Shown: in pieces, positions 1 to 11,036 of the stretch
How the letters are laid out: every line of letters begins with the position of its first letter
Numbering within the stretch: position 1 is the first letter of the stretch
Origin: Isoetes taiwanensis
Taxonomy: Eukaryota > Streptophyta > Lycopodiopsida > Isoetales > Isoetaceae
Direction of reading: 5' to 3'
Assembly (NCBI GenBank): GCA_021234155.1
Contig: JAJEKV010000313.1
Span: 1 to 64,000, forward strand
Length of the DNA: 64,000 bases
Position numbers and translations under genes: made by a program
Notes under the pieces: generated by a model
Told to the model about the DNA's origin: nothing
The model's database searches: none
Seen by the model: the letters and a program-made list of their open reading frames with translations, nothing else

Positions 1-66
1 TGAATATCATAGGAGAAGTATAGCCATAGCATTGGTCATCGAAAACATATTACTTGTATGTATAAA

Positions 67-154
67 GTAACCTATACCACCGAAGGTTTTCGGAAGAAAC
101 ACAGCGATTAACGCTCATGATTTCTTCCGTAAAACCTTCCGTGGCGTAGGTTAC
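67..154. repeat. Imperfect hairpin, ~33-bp arms
   Basis: Bases 67-99 and 121-154 are near-perfect reverse complements, beginning GTAACCTA and ending TAGGTTAC, with three mismatches and one bulged base. The loop is 21 bases. The size would suit a small-RNA precursor or a foldback element end. No target-site duplication was found, so the nature is undetermined. Confidence 0.75.
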
Positions 155-210
155 TATCACGTGTATAGATTACCTCGATTACCGAAAAGCCAAAGATCCA
201 GAAGCCATAG

Positions 211-310
211 CTGTCTCAGCATCACTGAGAGCCAAAGAAACACAACAATCGCTTTCAGCATCTGTCTCAGCATCACTGGAGCCAAAGAAACACAAAAATC
301 GCTTGCAATT
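211..310 (+). repeat. Two-copy 51-bp tandem repeat
   Basis: Two adjacent units each begin CTGTCTCAGCATCACTG and run through AGCCAAAGAAACACAA. The period is 51 bases with a few substitutions. No function is visible; the open frames across it are a by-product of the repeat. Confidence 0.7.
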
Positions 311-1032
311 GCTGCCACAGAAACACAGAAATATAAGGAAAATTAACCTTACATCATTTTTGAAGTCGTGAAAGTGTTTTGAGAAGTAAGCATATAAAGA
401 CCTCGGTCTATGGGCCCATGTGTGATTGGTAGTGCATGCACAAGACAAAGATTGACGGACTGTGTTTTTTATGTTCGTCTTTCTTCAGACATTTAGAGGA
501 TTGTGATATATCCCTATGATATGCTACCCCTATATGACGTAAAAAACACTATTTGTAACTATCTTTTGCATAGTCCACACTGTAGTGGGTTCCATTCCCA
601 TCTAGGTGACTATCTTATACATTTGTCATGGAGCAAGTATCACTATGGTTGTGCACGTAACAAATTGTAATTGTATGTATTATAAGTCATATGCACATTC
701 TAAATTCAAGAGAATGTTGAAAGGCTTGTTGGCTTCATCTTTGGCCTTGTTTTGCATGTCACTACAACCAAATGAAAATGTCACTTCATGTGCTGTACCT
801 TTTTCTTGCAAACATTTGTGTTTTATTTGCATTTCTTTTATTCGCCTTTATCTACCCATCCTCAAGAGCATTTGTCCCAAGCCTGCCCTACCGTTAGTTT
901 TTACTATCTTCCCATTGTGGATATATTTTTGCAACCTGAGACAAAGGAAATGAAGCTGGACTGCGAAGCAAACAATGTACAATTTTTTCAATATTTAGTT
1001 TTCCCAAGGAACTGACAGCAGTTGTGAGCAAT
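311..1032. other. No gene seen; flank downstream of the AAE pseudogene
   Basis: Short open frames occur but none resembles a known family and none shows codon structure. On the minus strand this is the 3' flank of the acyl-ACP synthetase fragment, so bases just below 1033 may be remnant 3' UTR. Confidence 0.4.
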
Positions 1033-3759
1033 TTATCTCTTCCTAAATAACATGTCAATCTCATCCTTGTATCTGAAAGCAATTGCCTCACGCTTTAATT
1101 TCAGGGTCGGTGTCAATAATCCATTTTCCACCTGCAGTAGAACAGTAAACCAATGTCAACAACATATCTCTCATTGGACATAAAAGAATTAAGATAAATG
1201 AGACTTACAGTAAAATGGCTCTTCCAGCAACTTAAAGGTCCAATTTGAAATGATGATCTAGAAAGGCTGGAAGGAGAACAAGTGAGACAAATATGAACAG
1301 AGAGAATCCACATTGAGACCAATTCAAAGAGGTGCATGAAACAAACATTGACTATGTGGATGCTTGAGTAGCAACAAAATTGGACTTACCAGCTACTGAG
1401 TTCTTAGCGAATTTTAGCCTCAAAGGCATCTAATGACATGCTTTGAATGTCCTCTTTGTTTGGAACTATCAAAGCGCCAAGTCGGCGTTCATCCTACCAC
1501 AATAAACAAAAAGCAACATAATAAAGGAAAAGCAGAACCAAGGGAAACAAAAACCATGAATTACCTGCCCCAAGACAATTACTTGATTGACAAGTGCACT
1601 CTACAACACAGCTTCTTCGATTTCTACCGGTTCCACGTTTTCACCTAGAATTTCGGAAGAGGAATTTAGTATTAGCAGGAACAGCAAACAGAAATGAAAT
1701 GCATGTTAGCATGTCTGGCAGACCAACGTATCTAGAAAATGTTCAGAAAACAGTCATAAGATATTATATCATCTAATATGCTCGCCTTTTCTCAATCTCC
1801 TCTAACTCTTGAGAGAATGTGCAAGATATAAGACTCCTGAAACCACGAATACTTTTAGTACATCGAGTTATTGTTTAAAATCATCCTGGAAATACGTTCA
1901 GACCCATGCTCAGTTGCAAACCCTGCAAATCCATAGGTGACAGCTGTCTAAGACCCACACTTGGAAAATCTGTGCAGTGGCAAAGCTTAATGGTTGCTTC
2001 AGAACCACAGACCCTATCAGCCAACTCCAGGCCTAATAGTCCTGCAAATCCTCTCAAAGCTATGAGTCCGATTTCCCAGCCCAACCATTTTCCCTTGCAA
2101 GGTACAGTTTTAGACGCGATACGGCGTCATAAGAAAATGCAGCTACAAGCTTGGCTTCGGGGGCAGTCACCTCTCTAGTAACTCATATAAATACAATTGT
2201 GGAAGTCTGGGAGAGAATGCCACAGCAAATTGAGTGCATAATGCACAAAGGAATTCCCTTCAGATGCTGTTAGTATATGGAATGCCAAGGCCCATGATAT
2301 TATAAATTCTATAAATGTAGGATGTCAGATTGGCAGTTTCAGATTAAGTTACTACCTGTAGAAAGAACAATTGTGTCCTTTGCACGCCCCTCCAACACTA
2401 GCATTCCTCCACAATTTCGTGAAGTGCCCACCTTACTTCTGGGAAGTATCCACCCAAGATCTCCAGTATTCAACCATCCCTCAATATCTATCGCCTTGTT
2501 AGTTTCTTGGATATTCTATTCAACGAATAGGTTACATATATTAATCACAACACAAAGACCATAACAAGAATTGTAACGACAACCTTCACGATTGTTCTAC
2601 CATGCATACAAACCTTATAATAACCCTTCATAACTTGTGGTCCACGAACTTTCACTATGCCCTTGACACCATCTGGAACATCTCTTCCAGTTTCCACATC
2701 AACAATTTTCACCGAAGTGTATTTTACTGGTCTCCCAACCGTACCAAGAACCTGGAATGGAAATGTTCTGAGTCTAAAATAAATGACTAATGATACTCGA
2801 AAGAGAGGTTTAATGAGGTGGGGACATTTGATATGCCTATAGCGTCTAAGGAAATTGGATGTTCAAGGGCCAATACAAATGCCTTCTTATTTTTCATTGT
2901 TCTTTCAGTTGAAGTCTCCCATGTATCTGGCCGTATGTTCGCATCATTTGTAGTTCTGTCCATATTTATTAATAGCAGTCTTTTTGTCAAACAAAAGGTA
3001 CGCCTTTTACAATAGATGGGTGGGATAAAAATCTAGAGGGAAGGTAAGAGATTACATTATTGGATGCTTGGCGAGCTGAAATGACAGGAGATGTCTCTGT
3101 CAGACCATATCCATTTAGAATAATGACTCCAATAGCCTGGAGAACAAAAATCAAAGATAGAACGGCAGCGCCTGTAATTCTTCTTTACAATTATTGAAAA
3201 TAATGTGCTAACCAAATTGTTAATAATAGTCAAGCATGGTTATGTGTGGCATACAGTGTAAAACTTATAATTTGCGTACTCATTATTGTATCTTTTATTC
3301 TAGGACTTTCTGCATCCATCAAGTTATCAGTAGTCCAGAGTTGGATCAACAATTCAAATATTGCCCAAACTGCGAGATGTGAGGCGAAACAATGGCATAA
3401 CTCTGTTTGCTATGAAAGTGTTGGCAAAATCATACACAGCCGGTTTCCGGTTCTAGGTTCGAAAGGCTGGTCTTTGTTGAATACCAAGGTATTTTGGAGC
3501 AGATTGGGTGATCTGCTTGAAAAATAACTAGTGTGTAACCCTTTGGACTCAAGGACAAGTTGGCACATGATAATGTAATCCCAGGGCAGCCAAATAATTC
3601 TAGTGTTTACAAAATATTCGCTCAAGATACATTTGATCAGTTTCACATCTTAGAATTTATGTCGTTTCCAACTGTTTTTTATTGAATAAAATATTCACCT
3701 CAAAAAATCTGTCAACACGGGGAGGTAGACTAGCCCCTCCACTAATGTTTGCCGGTGGT
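1033..3759 (-). pseudogene. AAE15/AAE16: 5'-truncated, decayed long-chain acyl-[ACP] synthetase (AAE15/AAE16-like)
   Basis: Eight exons on the minus strand read, in order, 3699-3759, 3056-3136, 2614-2751, 2356-2515, 1565-1644, 1390-1493, 1209-1266 and 1033-1131. All junctions fit GT-AG and the phases join. Recognisable motifs are SGGASLPPRVDRFFE, the AMP-binding block NGYGLTETSPVIS, VKVRGPQVMKGYYK, EGWLNTGDLGW, LEGRAKDTIVLSTG, GENVEPVEIEEA, RRLGALIVPNKE, and the end VENGLLTPTLKLKRE followed by TAA at 1033-1035. The family activates fatty acids onto acyl carrier protein in plastids. There are in-frame stops in exon 1565-1644 (after EEAVL) and exon 1390-1493 (after KIR). Exon 1209-1266 has two compensating 1-base indels in T runs. 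All exons upstream of 3759, including any transit peptide, are absent. Retained introns mean a DNA-level copy, not a retrocopy. AAE15 and AAE16 cannot be separated here. Confidence 0.85.
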
Positions 3760-4445
3760 CTAAGACTTGAGCAATATTGCATGCATACCATCGGGATCGG
3801 CACTTTTCAATGGTAAGGCATTGTAAGCCACGGTCCACATCTACTTTGTGATCGATTTGCCCTAGCCTTTTTTGGGGGGGGGTGCAAGGGGACGCGCTAT
3901 TTGTGCGCTTGGAGGATCATAAAAGGCTGCTCTAGATATTGCCTCCATTGCTCCAAAGAGTGAAGTTTCCTATAGATTATGCGGCTTTTTGAGCACCTTT
4001 TGCCATAAGATCCTATTGATTAATCTTGGCCTTGTTAGGTTTTTGCCATTTTCTAGTGCACGGGCTTTATTTTGCTCAACCTTCTTGTTTTTATGATCAA
4101 ACCTACACCAAGATTATTGCCAAAACGCGAGCCAAAAGAAGCGGTTGATATTTGTAAAAGGCTGCTCATGCATGTGGTTAAGGGAGGTCAACCCTCCCCT
4201 CTCGCAAGTTATGGGAAACAAACCCTCTCGACCAACCCTCTCGACCTCCCGGCCTCGCGGGTTTATTTCCCATAATTTGCTTGAAGGGAGGTTCACCTTC
4301 CTCATCTTCAAAAGCATAAACAAAAAGATCGACTCTATAAACCCGGCTGCCTTCAACTCATCCTTTCTTTTGCGAATTCAAAGGAGCAAAATATCGTCCA
4401 TCGGCCTCCATGCTGCTGAAAGCTAGAGAACTCCAACCACAGACC
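3760..4445. other. No gene seen; upstream flank of the truncated AAE copy
   Basis: No further acyl-ACP synthetase exon could be found here on the minus strand, so the copy is truncated near 3760 or preceded by a very long intron. The only structure noticed is the inverted repeat at 4193-4291. Confidence 0.4.
4193..4291. repeat. Imperfect inverted repeat, ~35-bp arms
   Basis: Bases 4193-4227 and 4257-4291 are reverse complements at most positions, both containing a TTATGGGAAA-type core. The spacer repeats a CCCTCTCGAC motif. It may be a decayed foldback transposon. Confidence 0.55.
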
Positions 4446-4523
4446 AAGAATAGAATAGAATAGAATAGAATAGAATAGAATAGAATAGAATAGAATAGAA
4501 TTGTTTTTATCGTCCACGGAGAA
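4446..4523 (-). mobile_element. LINE 3' tail with (TAGAA)n repeat
   Basis: A run of about ten TAGAA units (4449-4500) is followed by the complement of CCGTGGACGATAAAAAC. On the minus strand this reads as the 3' signature plus an (ATTCT)n tail, as found near 29.2, 40.3 and 43.8 kb. No LINE coding sequence is attached, so this is a severely 5'-truncated copy. Confidence 0.65.
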
Positions 4524-4587
4524 GCAAAGGGACAAAAAATGAATTGGGGAACTTGCAAAGGGACAAAAAATGAATTAGGGGGAACTC
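4524..4587 (+). repeat. Two-copy 32-bp tandem repeat
   Basis: Two units share GCAAAGGGACAAAAAATGAA and differ by one or two bases after it. They lie directly beside the LINE tail, so they may be part of its 3' UTR or of the target DNA. Confidence 0.6.
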
Positions 4588-4604
4588 GAGAATACAAAAC
4601 AAAT

Positions 4605-4735
4605 TGTGCACATAGCATATGCCAATCATGTAAGGCTTTATAGAATTTAACCTCATGATCAACAATAGAATTTAACCTTATGATCTACATCTTCCATGTT
4701 ATAATCTTCCATGTACAACTTATGCTATGTGCACA
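4605..4735. mobile_element. MITE-like foldback, 131 bp
   Basis: Perfect 15-bp inverted ends, TGTGCACATAGCATA at 4605-4619 and its complement at 4721-4735, enclose short direct repeats (ATAGAATTTAACC twice, ATCTTCCATGT twice). Part of the interior recurs near 38,489. No clear target duplication is seen, so the MITE call is inference. Confidence 0.45.
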
Positions 4736-6388
4736 TAAGCACATAGCCTATGAAAATCAACTATGGGCTTATGGAATTTAAACTTAGTAGAAATTTATTG
4801 CGGCAGCCTTCACGGCGGCCCTTGAACATTCTCTTCTCCACCCCTACTGCGAAAAAGTTTTCGCGCTAAGTTAGAATAGATCTCAATTACGGACATCCCA
4901 GGATGCAAAAGAACATCACGAGGAGTTGAACACGCACTATTGCCATATGTTTTGCATCAAGGGCGACATGCGAAATTACGATGTCCTCAAGATTTTGTAG
5001 CAAAATGTCTTGAACATGGATGGTAATCAAAATTATATAATTATTCTTGGCTTAAACTTTTCACATCTTCCCCTCAACACCACGGATCCTAATCATTCTT
5101 TAGCTTAGGCTTTTTTGCATTGTCCCCTTAACTCATGTGTGCCAAGCCTTGTGCATATAGACTTTGAATGTTAAAAATATATTGCATGGCGAAGGACTTC
5201 TATAGTAGGACTTGTCTTGCAATCCGATATTGAGAACTCATCTAGATTATTTCGATAGTGTAGTCTTCTAAAAGCTGTGTATAGTGTGAAACTTGGAAAG
5301 CAACTAAAAATGTAGGCCCCTAGTCTAAAAGTTATAACATGCAAATCAAATAAAGTTCCTATCAAAAAACATATTGCAAATTATAAAAATTGAACAATAT
5401 TACCAAATTGTAAAAATTAGACAATGACATGTATAGACAACGAATTTTTCCTATGTTGTTTTATTCTTCTAATTGTCACCTTCTAGTAGTTGTTTGTGTT
5501 TGCAGCGAAATCACGTCACACTATAGCAAATGCCATGCCCTTTGTTGTGGCGGTTTATGGGCCCTAGACTTTATCAACCCCGTGGACAAATAGCCTTAAC
5601 ATCCTAAAACGACTCTATTGACCATCCAATATCCCTCCCCAAAACCTTATGTGTCGCGTTCAGGATTGAGATATATAACTCACGGCAAATTAGTGGCTGG
5701 TTGATTGGCTTGCTCAAGGATCGCACAAGCCGTTTCAAAGGAGGGCTTGGCTCTCAAAGTCACGTTTTTGCAACCTGAGAGATCTCGACAATCGGCGACG
5801 AAAAAAAGAAAATCGATCCTGAGGCATAATGTTGCGTCGGAATTGTTTGTTAGAAGTGATAACATGGAGTAAAGCTTCAATGAGAGCGCGAGCCTAGTTT
5901 TTGGCGTGCAATGGGCACTCACATAAAGAAACAGAAGCAAATAAGCATAAATAAATAGCCGCCAAGCTTTACCTGGAGCAACTTGAGGGAAGAAAAATGG
6001 TTCGCTACTCTGCCGCAGCAACAACAGTCTACATAGTTATTTATACCCTATATTTCCAATTGATTAGTAACACTTGCCATCATAGCATTTAACAACTAGA
6101 TACGATTCAAACCTTGAGCTCTGATTTCATCTCATCAGTGATTCAGGCAGCCAGAAAATAGAATCTTAGCCATCTACGAATTTTGTTTGGATACTCTTCG
6201 TGAATGCTTAGTGTATTTGTTGAAAGATTCAATCGTATTTTGTACATACAGGAATGAGAATCAGAAGACGAAATGGAAGCCATTGCCAAACATTAGCCGT
6301 CATAGCCAAAGAAGATCTTTTCGAATGCTAGCAAAAGACTGCAAGGCCTCAATAACAAAAAAGTGCTATAAAAAGGGAAGAAATCAAA
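4736..6388. other. No recognisable gene
   Basis: AT-rich sequence with only short open frames. A gag gene or 5' LTR for the gypsy element that begins near 6.4 kb would be expected here, but neither was found, so that element is 5'-truncated or its 5' part is beyond recognition. Confidence 0.4.
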
Positions 6389-6763
6389 GTGGAAGAAGCA
6401 AGAATGGTGGGCTTGGAAGGAAAATGTGTGGAAGTTAATGCTGTCACAAGGGGCCAGTCTAAACAAAAGGGAATTCAAATAGAGATTCCTAAAGATGCAT
6501 CACGTAAAAGAAAGGAGATTTACCCAGATATAGAGGAAGAAAATGAGATATATGAGTTTGCCAAAGGGCAGATTCAAGAGATGCAACATTCAACAGTTCC
6601 AGAACCAAGAGAGGATAGGGATGTCATGGAATTAAGAAGAGTTAAGGAAGAAGTCAAGAGAGTTTTGATTCCCACACCTTTGAAAGTTATAGCAAAATAT
6701 TTCCCTTGTTTTAAGGAATTTCAAAAGTTTGACAAACTTGAGAATGAAGACCTTATTAAATAG
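6389..6763 (+). pseudogene. Gypsy polyprotein segment upstream of protease
   Basis: A 124-codon charged frame rich in Glu and Lys, with ELRRVKEEVKRVLIPTPL near its C-terminal end, stops at 6761-6763. The same kind of sequence continues past the stop towards the protease (PLEILARYIPDLGIPLELYE around 6800-6860). It probably represents the linker between gag and protease. No zinc knuckle is visible. The assignment rests on position directly before protease, not on a recognised domain. An alternative is an unrelated flank frame. Confidence 0.45.
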
Positions 6764-6906
6764 AGGGATAAAGTACAAGATACAATGATATCCTTACCCC
6801 TAGAGATCTTAGCAAGGTATATTCCGGACTTAGGGATTCCTCTAGAGTTGTATGAAAGACAATCAATATTACCAGCCTTTAAAAGTGAACCCGTTGATTA
6901 ACACCA

Positions 6907-7890
6907 ATGCTCATTGTGGAAATAGAAGGACATGTCATACCCAAAGTAACTATTGATGGAGGTGCTGGGATAAATATTATGTCGGATAATTTGCGTAAGA
7001 GGCTCAAGCTGGGACGACTAAGCGTTGCACCTTTCAATCTCAAAATGGCAGATCATCGCAAGGTGGAACCCTTGGGTGTTATAAAAGACGTGTCTTTCAG
7101 GATTGCTGGTTTAAACTTCCAGCAAGACTTTGTCATACTTGATACAAAAATAGGAGTTGTCGATTACCAAATATTACTTGGTAGACCATGGCTTAGAGAA
7201 GCAAAAGTTGTGCATGACTGGTCTGATAACTCAGTACAGATTACCAAGCAAGGAAAAACTACAAAAATTGATTTGCCTACAGGAAATGCTACAACACTAG
7301 AAGATCAACCAACTTTTTCAGATAGTGAAATGGAGGATGACATCTATGAAGAATTTGAAAGTGAGGAAGATTTCTACAATGTGCTACTAGAAGAATCAGA
7401 AATATTGTCTCTAGACTCAGAACTAGAAATGTGCTACATGGCTGAACTTGTACAAAAAAACAATGCTGAAATAAAGCAGGAAAATTGTATCCTACAATCT
7501 CGACCAGCACATCAAATGGAAAACAATGTTCTACATCCTTACCTTGGCACTCCAGAAACTGAAGCAATCAATTTAGGAACTGAAGCGGAACCACAAGTAG
7601 TTCGTCTTGGCATGAATTTACCACCGGGGATTCGTGATAGTGGTATAAAATTACTCCAGCAATACAAGGATGTATTTGCATGGAGTTATGCAGATTTAAG
7701 AGGCATTGATCCAGAGATTTGCCAAATGAGAATACCATTAGTATCTCATGCTAAACCAGTCTATCAAAGGGCTTATCGAATGAACCCGAACTTTGCCTTA
7801 AATGTAAAAGAAGAAATCCAGAAACTGCTGCAGGTCGGATTTATTTTCGAAGGTCCTGAAGAAAAATGGAAAGCTTCGTGTATGTGTTGA
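6907..7890 (+). pseudogene. Gypsy aspartic protease and start of RT
   Basis: The frame opens with MLIVEIEGHVIPKVTIDGGA, where DGGA stands in the place of the D-S/T-G-A active site of retropepsins, followed by GINIMSDNLRKRL and ILLGRPWLREA, typical of plant gypsy proteases. An acidic linker (about codons 135-200) leads to the RT N-terminus, with VFAWSYADLRGIDPE and the palm entry PVYQRAYRMNP. After GFIFEG about ten residues usual in this family are missing and the frame shifts, so it stops at 7888-7890 while RT continues in another frame. The protease would process the polyprotein; this copy cannot make a continuous one. Confidence 0.8.
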
Positions 7891-8548
7891 CTTTCGCAAG
7901 TTAAATGAAATGACAGAAAAGGATCATTTTCCACTACCTTTTACGGATCAAGTATTAGAAAAGGTCGCAGGACATGAATGCTATTCCTTTATGGATGGCT
8001 TCAGCGGTTACAACCAGATTAGAATCCACCCTGACGACCAATTGAAAATGACGTTTATAACTTCATTTGGTACATTTGCATACAGAGTGATGCCATTTGG
8101 CCTAAGTAATGCGCCATCATTATTTCAACGTGTGATGTTGATGGTCTTTAAAGGATATATAGGAAATTTTATGGAAATATTTTTGGATGATTTCACAGTT
8201 TTCAGTAGCTTCAATGATCATCTAACTAAGCTCCGGTTATGTTTTCAAAGATGCCGCCAATATGGGGTGTCACTAAATCCTGAGAAGTGTGTCTTCCTTG
8301 TAAAGCATGGCATATTACTTGGTCATGTTGTATGCAAAGAAGGACTGCTTACAGATTCAAATAAAATTCAAGCTATTGTGGAAATGGATCCACCAAAAAA
8401 TATTACAGAAGTAAAAAGGTTTATGGGAAAAGCTAACTATTATCGGAAATTCTGTGGTAAGTTGGCTGACGTAGCAGTACCATTAAATGAATTAGTAAGT
8501 CCAAAAAAACAAGTTTATATGGATAGAGCAGTGTCAACAAGCATTTGA
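7855..8548 (+). pseudogene. Gypsy reverse transcriptase
   Basis: The RT continues in a new frame from the LKKNGKLRVCVDFRKLN block. It contains FMDGFSGYNQI, the TFGTFAYRVMPFGL block, and the catalytic motif FLDD (in MEIFLDDFTVFS), equivalent to the usual Y/F-x-D-D. LLGHVVCKEGL and the thumb/connection segment follow. Both catalytic aspartates are kept. The frame is lost after VSPKK, where a 1-base shift in an A-rich stretch leads to a stop at 8546-8548. The enzyme would copy element RNA to DNA in virus-like particles. Confidence 0.88.
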
Positions 8549-9125
8549 GAAGATAAAAGTCTTAATGACATCAGCTCCAATTTTGATAACACCAAACTGG
8601 GATCATGAGTTCCATGTCCATGTGGACGCCTCAAAAATTGCCATTGGAGCAGTCTTGGCCCAGCAAGTCAATTCTAAAGTGGATCAACCAATTCATTTCG
8701 CAAGTAAACAATTGAATGCAGCTGAAAGAAATTACAATACCACAGAACGTGAAGGCTTATCCATGGTATTTGCTGTTCAAAAATTTCGCCACTACTTATT
8801 GGGCAACTTCTTCGTATTTTATGTTGATCATCAAGCGCTACTTTATTTAATCAACAAACCATGTGTTACAGGAAGAATTACTCGCTGGTTATTGATTTTA
8901 CAAGAGTTCAATTTTAGAGTGGTGCTAAAACCTGGAACATCACATACAGTCCCTGATCACTTATCCCGAATAACAACAGGTGATCCTCCAACAGGTGTAA
9001 ATGTTGAATTACCCGATGTTAACCTTTTTAAAGTGGTAGCAACTCCACCATGGTATGCTGGTCTAACTGAATATTTAATGCCCTCAAAACCTATCTCTAT
9101 CTCAACAAAGAGACTTTCTTCGTAA
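8514..9125 (+). pseudogene. Gypsy RNase H domain
   Basis: The frame resumes as FIWIEQCQQAFEKIK and continues with the RNase H-like block FHVHVDASKIAIGAVLAQ. FASKQLNAAERNYNTTERE and FYVDHQALLYL follow, giving the D-E-D acidic residues of the fold. A single RNase H is present; no second tandem domain is visible. It ends at 9123-9125 after a frameshift near 9100, beyond which the integrase frame begins with a QQRDFLRKASRF segment. Confidence 0.85.
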
Positions 9126-9924
9126 AGCATCAAGGTTTTGTCTTATTTCAGGTCAACTCTATAAAAGAGGGCACGATAACATCATGAGAAGATACATATT
9201 ACCTCATGAAATTGAGCAAATTCTCCAAGAAGCCCATGAAGGAGTGGGAGGAGATCATTTTGCGGCTGATATTACATCAAAGAAAATCCTTCAGGCTGGT
9301 TTTTGGTGGCCCACCCTCTTTAGAGACTGTGTAAAAGCAACCCGTACATGTGATGTATGTCAACGAATTGGCAAACCAGGAGAACGGAATTATATGCCAC
9401 TAATTCCCGTATTACCATTGGGCCCTTTTGAAAAATGGGGCATGGACTTTGTTGGTCCAGTAAAACCACCTGCAGCAAGAATCAAAGCTCAATACATATT
9501 AATTTTGACAAATTATAATACTAAATGGGCTGAAGCTAGGGCTCTAAAAGATAATACAGCATTGAGTGTCGTCAAAGTCTTGTATCAGCAAATTATCACA
9601 AGGTTCGGTTGTCCGTTGGAATTGATAAGTGACCGTGGTGTACATTTTATCAATGAGACCATTAAAGAATTGACTCAAAATTTCATGATTGTGCATCATA
9701 AATCAACGCCATATTATCCAAGAGCCAATGGGCATGCTGAATCAACCAACAAGACACTTATTACATTGATGAAAAAAAATTGTGACACTCAGAGAACAGA
9801 TTGGGAGCTCAAACTACCGGCAACAGTAACAGGAAATACTCCGTTCCAGCTAACATATGGTGTTGAAGCTGTCATGCCTTTTGAATTTCTAATTCCTAGC
9901 CTTCGAAATTGCTGTGGAAAATAG
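9103..9924 (+). pseudogene. Gypsy integrase
   Basis: An HHCC zinc-binding region is visible: HEIEQ..EAHEGVGGDH and the CDVCQRIGKPG pair. The catalytic core has the D-D-E residues in GMDFVGPV, LISDRGVHF and NGHAESTNK. The frame carries WELKLPATV, where the usual WD block stands, and ends at 9922-9924 through a 1-base shift after IPSLR. The downstream GPY/F region lies in another frame. Integrase joins element cDNA to host DNA; catalytic residues are conserved but the protein is broken. Confidence 0.9.
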
Positions 9925-10459
9925 GTTATCACCTGAAAAATCATTGGAGCATAGACCTTTCCAGCTTGAAGCACTAGATGAAAAGCGTCAACATGTTGTT
10001 TGGCATCAATCTGTAGCAAAACAAACAAGGAAAGCATGGCTAGATCGAAGACAGAAAAAGAAAGATATCAAAGAAGGAGATAAAGTCCTATTATATGATT
10101 CAAGATTCAAACAACATCCTGGAAAACTCAAAATCCGATGGTTAGGACCTTTTGTGATTTATAATATGAATCCCAATGGCTCTATCCAACTCTCAGACTT
10201 GGAAGGAAATCTATTGCCTTTCATCGTAAATGGTAGCAGATTAAAGAAATACCTTGATAGACCAGCCATCAATGTCCACAAGGCAACACCAATTCCAAAG
10301 AAACGTCTTGTTGTTACGGTGTATCTTTGGGAATGGCAGGAGAGTCTATTTCAGCGGAAGTTCTATGATAAGCTCAAAAGGGCAAGACATTCAAATGCTA
10401 TTTTACAAATTAATTATGACTCCAATGCGGACCAGCAAAGAAAAACATTGGTGGAATGA
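9914..10459 (+). pseudogene. Gypsy integrase C-terminal GPY/F-like region
   Basis: The frame continues integrase with KEGDKVLLYDSRFKQHPGKL, then LGPFVIYNMNPNGSIQLSDL and GSRLKKYL, matching the GPF-type end of gypsy integrases. No chromodomain is recognisable after it. The last 200 bases overlap the start of the downstream ORF in a different frame, so translation of the next ORF would need its own start or a frameshift. Confidence 0.75.
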
Positions 10460-10715
10460 TGAAGTCATAAGAGTCTACCCCAATGATAACTTTATGGAAG
10501 CAATGTATTGCATCCAATTCTGGCCACCACACAAAATTGTTCTTTGTTTTGGTCGAGGCAACAATAATAGTGCAAGATATAGATACGTACATGCTAAACT
10601 CAAAGGAGAACAATCCAAAACCAAGTATTATTTGAAAGAGAGAAGTTGGAAAAGACAAGTTCAGTGGAAGGTTAAAACTAACAATTATATATCTAAAGTT
10701 TTAGGCCATCATCAA
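10254..10715 (+). pseudogene. Post-integrase ORF, 5' part, cut by the LARD insertion
   Basis: This frame follows integrase and runs open up to the insertion point. It contains HWWNDEVIRVYPND and a basic tail rich in Lys and Arg. The last host codon is CAA at 10713-10715, within the 5-bp target duplication. The frame resumes at 22123. No conserved domain is recognised. It sits where env-like ORFs lie in some plant gypsy elements, but no signal peptide or membrane segment is visible. Confidence 0.55.
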
Positions 10716-10877
10716 TGTGACGTTTCGGCCACGGTATCGCCCGGGGCGATATATTATGCAAGCACGTCACGCTGCATTACCGCCACTCGACCGACGTGTA
10801 CGCCAACGTGTAGCCAAGTGGGCCATACCCATAGGTGCAATTAATGTGCACATTTTCCAATGTACACATTCATTAAT

Positions 10878-10937
10878 GTGCACACATTTCCATGTGAGCA
10901 CATTTGGGTGCACACATTTCCATGTGGGCACATTTGG
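10878..10937 (+). repeat. U3 tandem repeat, 30 bp x 2
   Basis: Two adjacent units begin GTGCACACATTTCCATGTG and differ at one base (A/G). The same pair recurs in the right LTR near 20690-20750. Repeats placed upstream of the TATA-like box in U3 often act as enhancers, but that role is inferred only from position. Confidence 0.65.
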
Positions 10938-11027
10938 CCACCTAGCCCTTAAAGGCAAGTGGGCCCTTTTCCCAATTATCCCACATGCCTAAAGGGGATA
11001 ATTGGAAACCCTAGCCAACCCCCTTGT

Positions 11028-11036
11028 CTATTTAAG
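11028..11036 (+). promoter_or_regulatory. TATA-like box in the LARD LTR
   Basis: CTATTTAAG lies about 310 bases inside the LTR, downstream of the U3 repeats, and is conserved in the right LTR at 20839-20847. It is the best candidate for the Pol II promoter that sets the U3/R border. Confidence 0.5.

Noticed and set aside
606-1091. ORFs near the window start as a separate gene
   Set aside because: No resemblance to a protein family. The minus frame at 894-1091 partly overlaps the final AAE exon in the wrong register.
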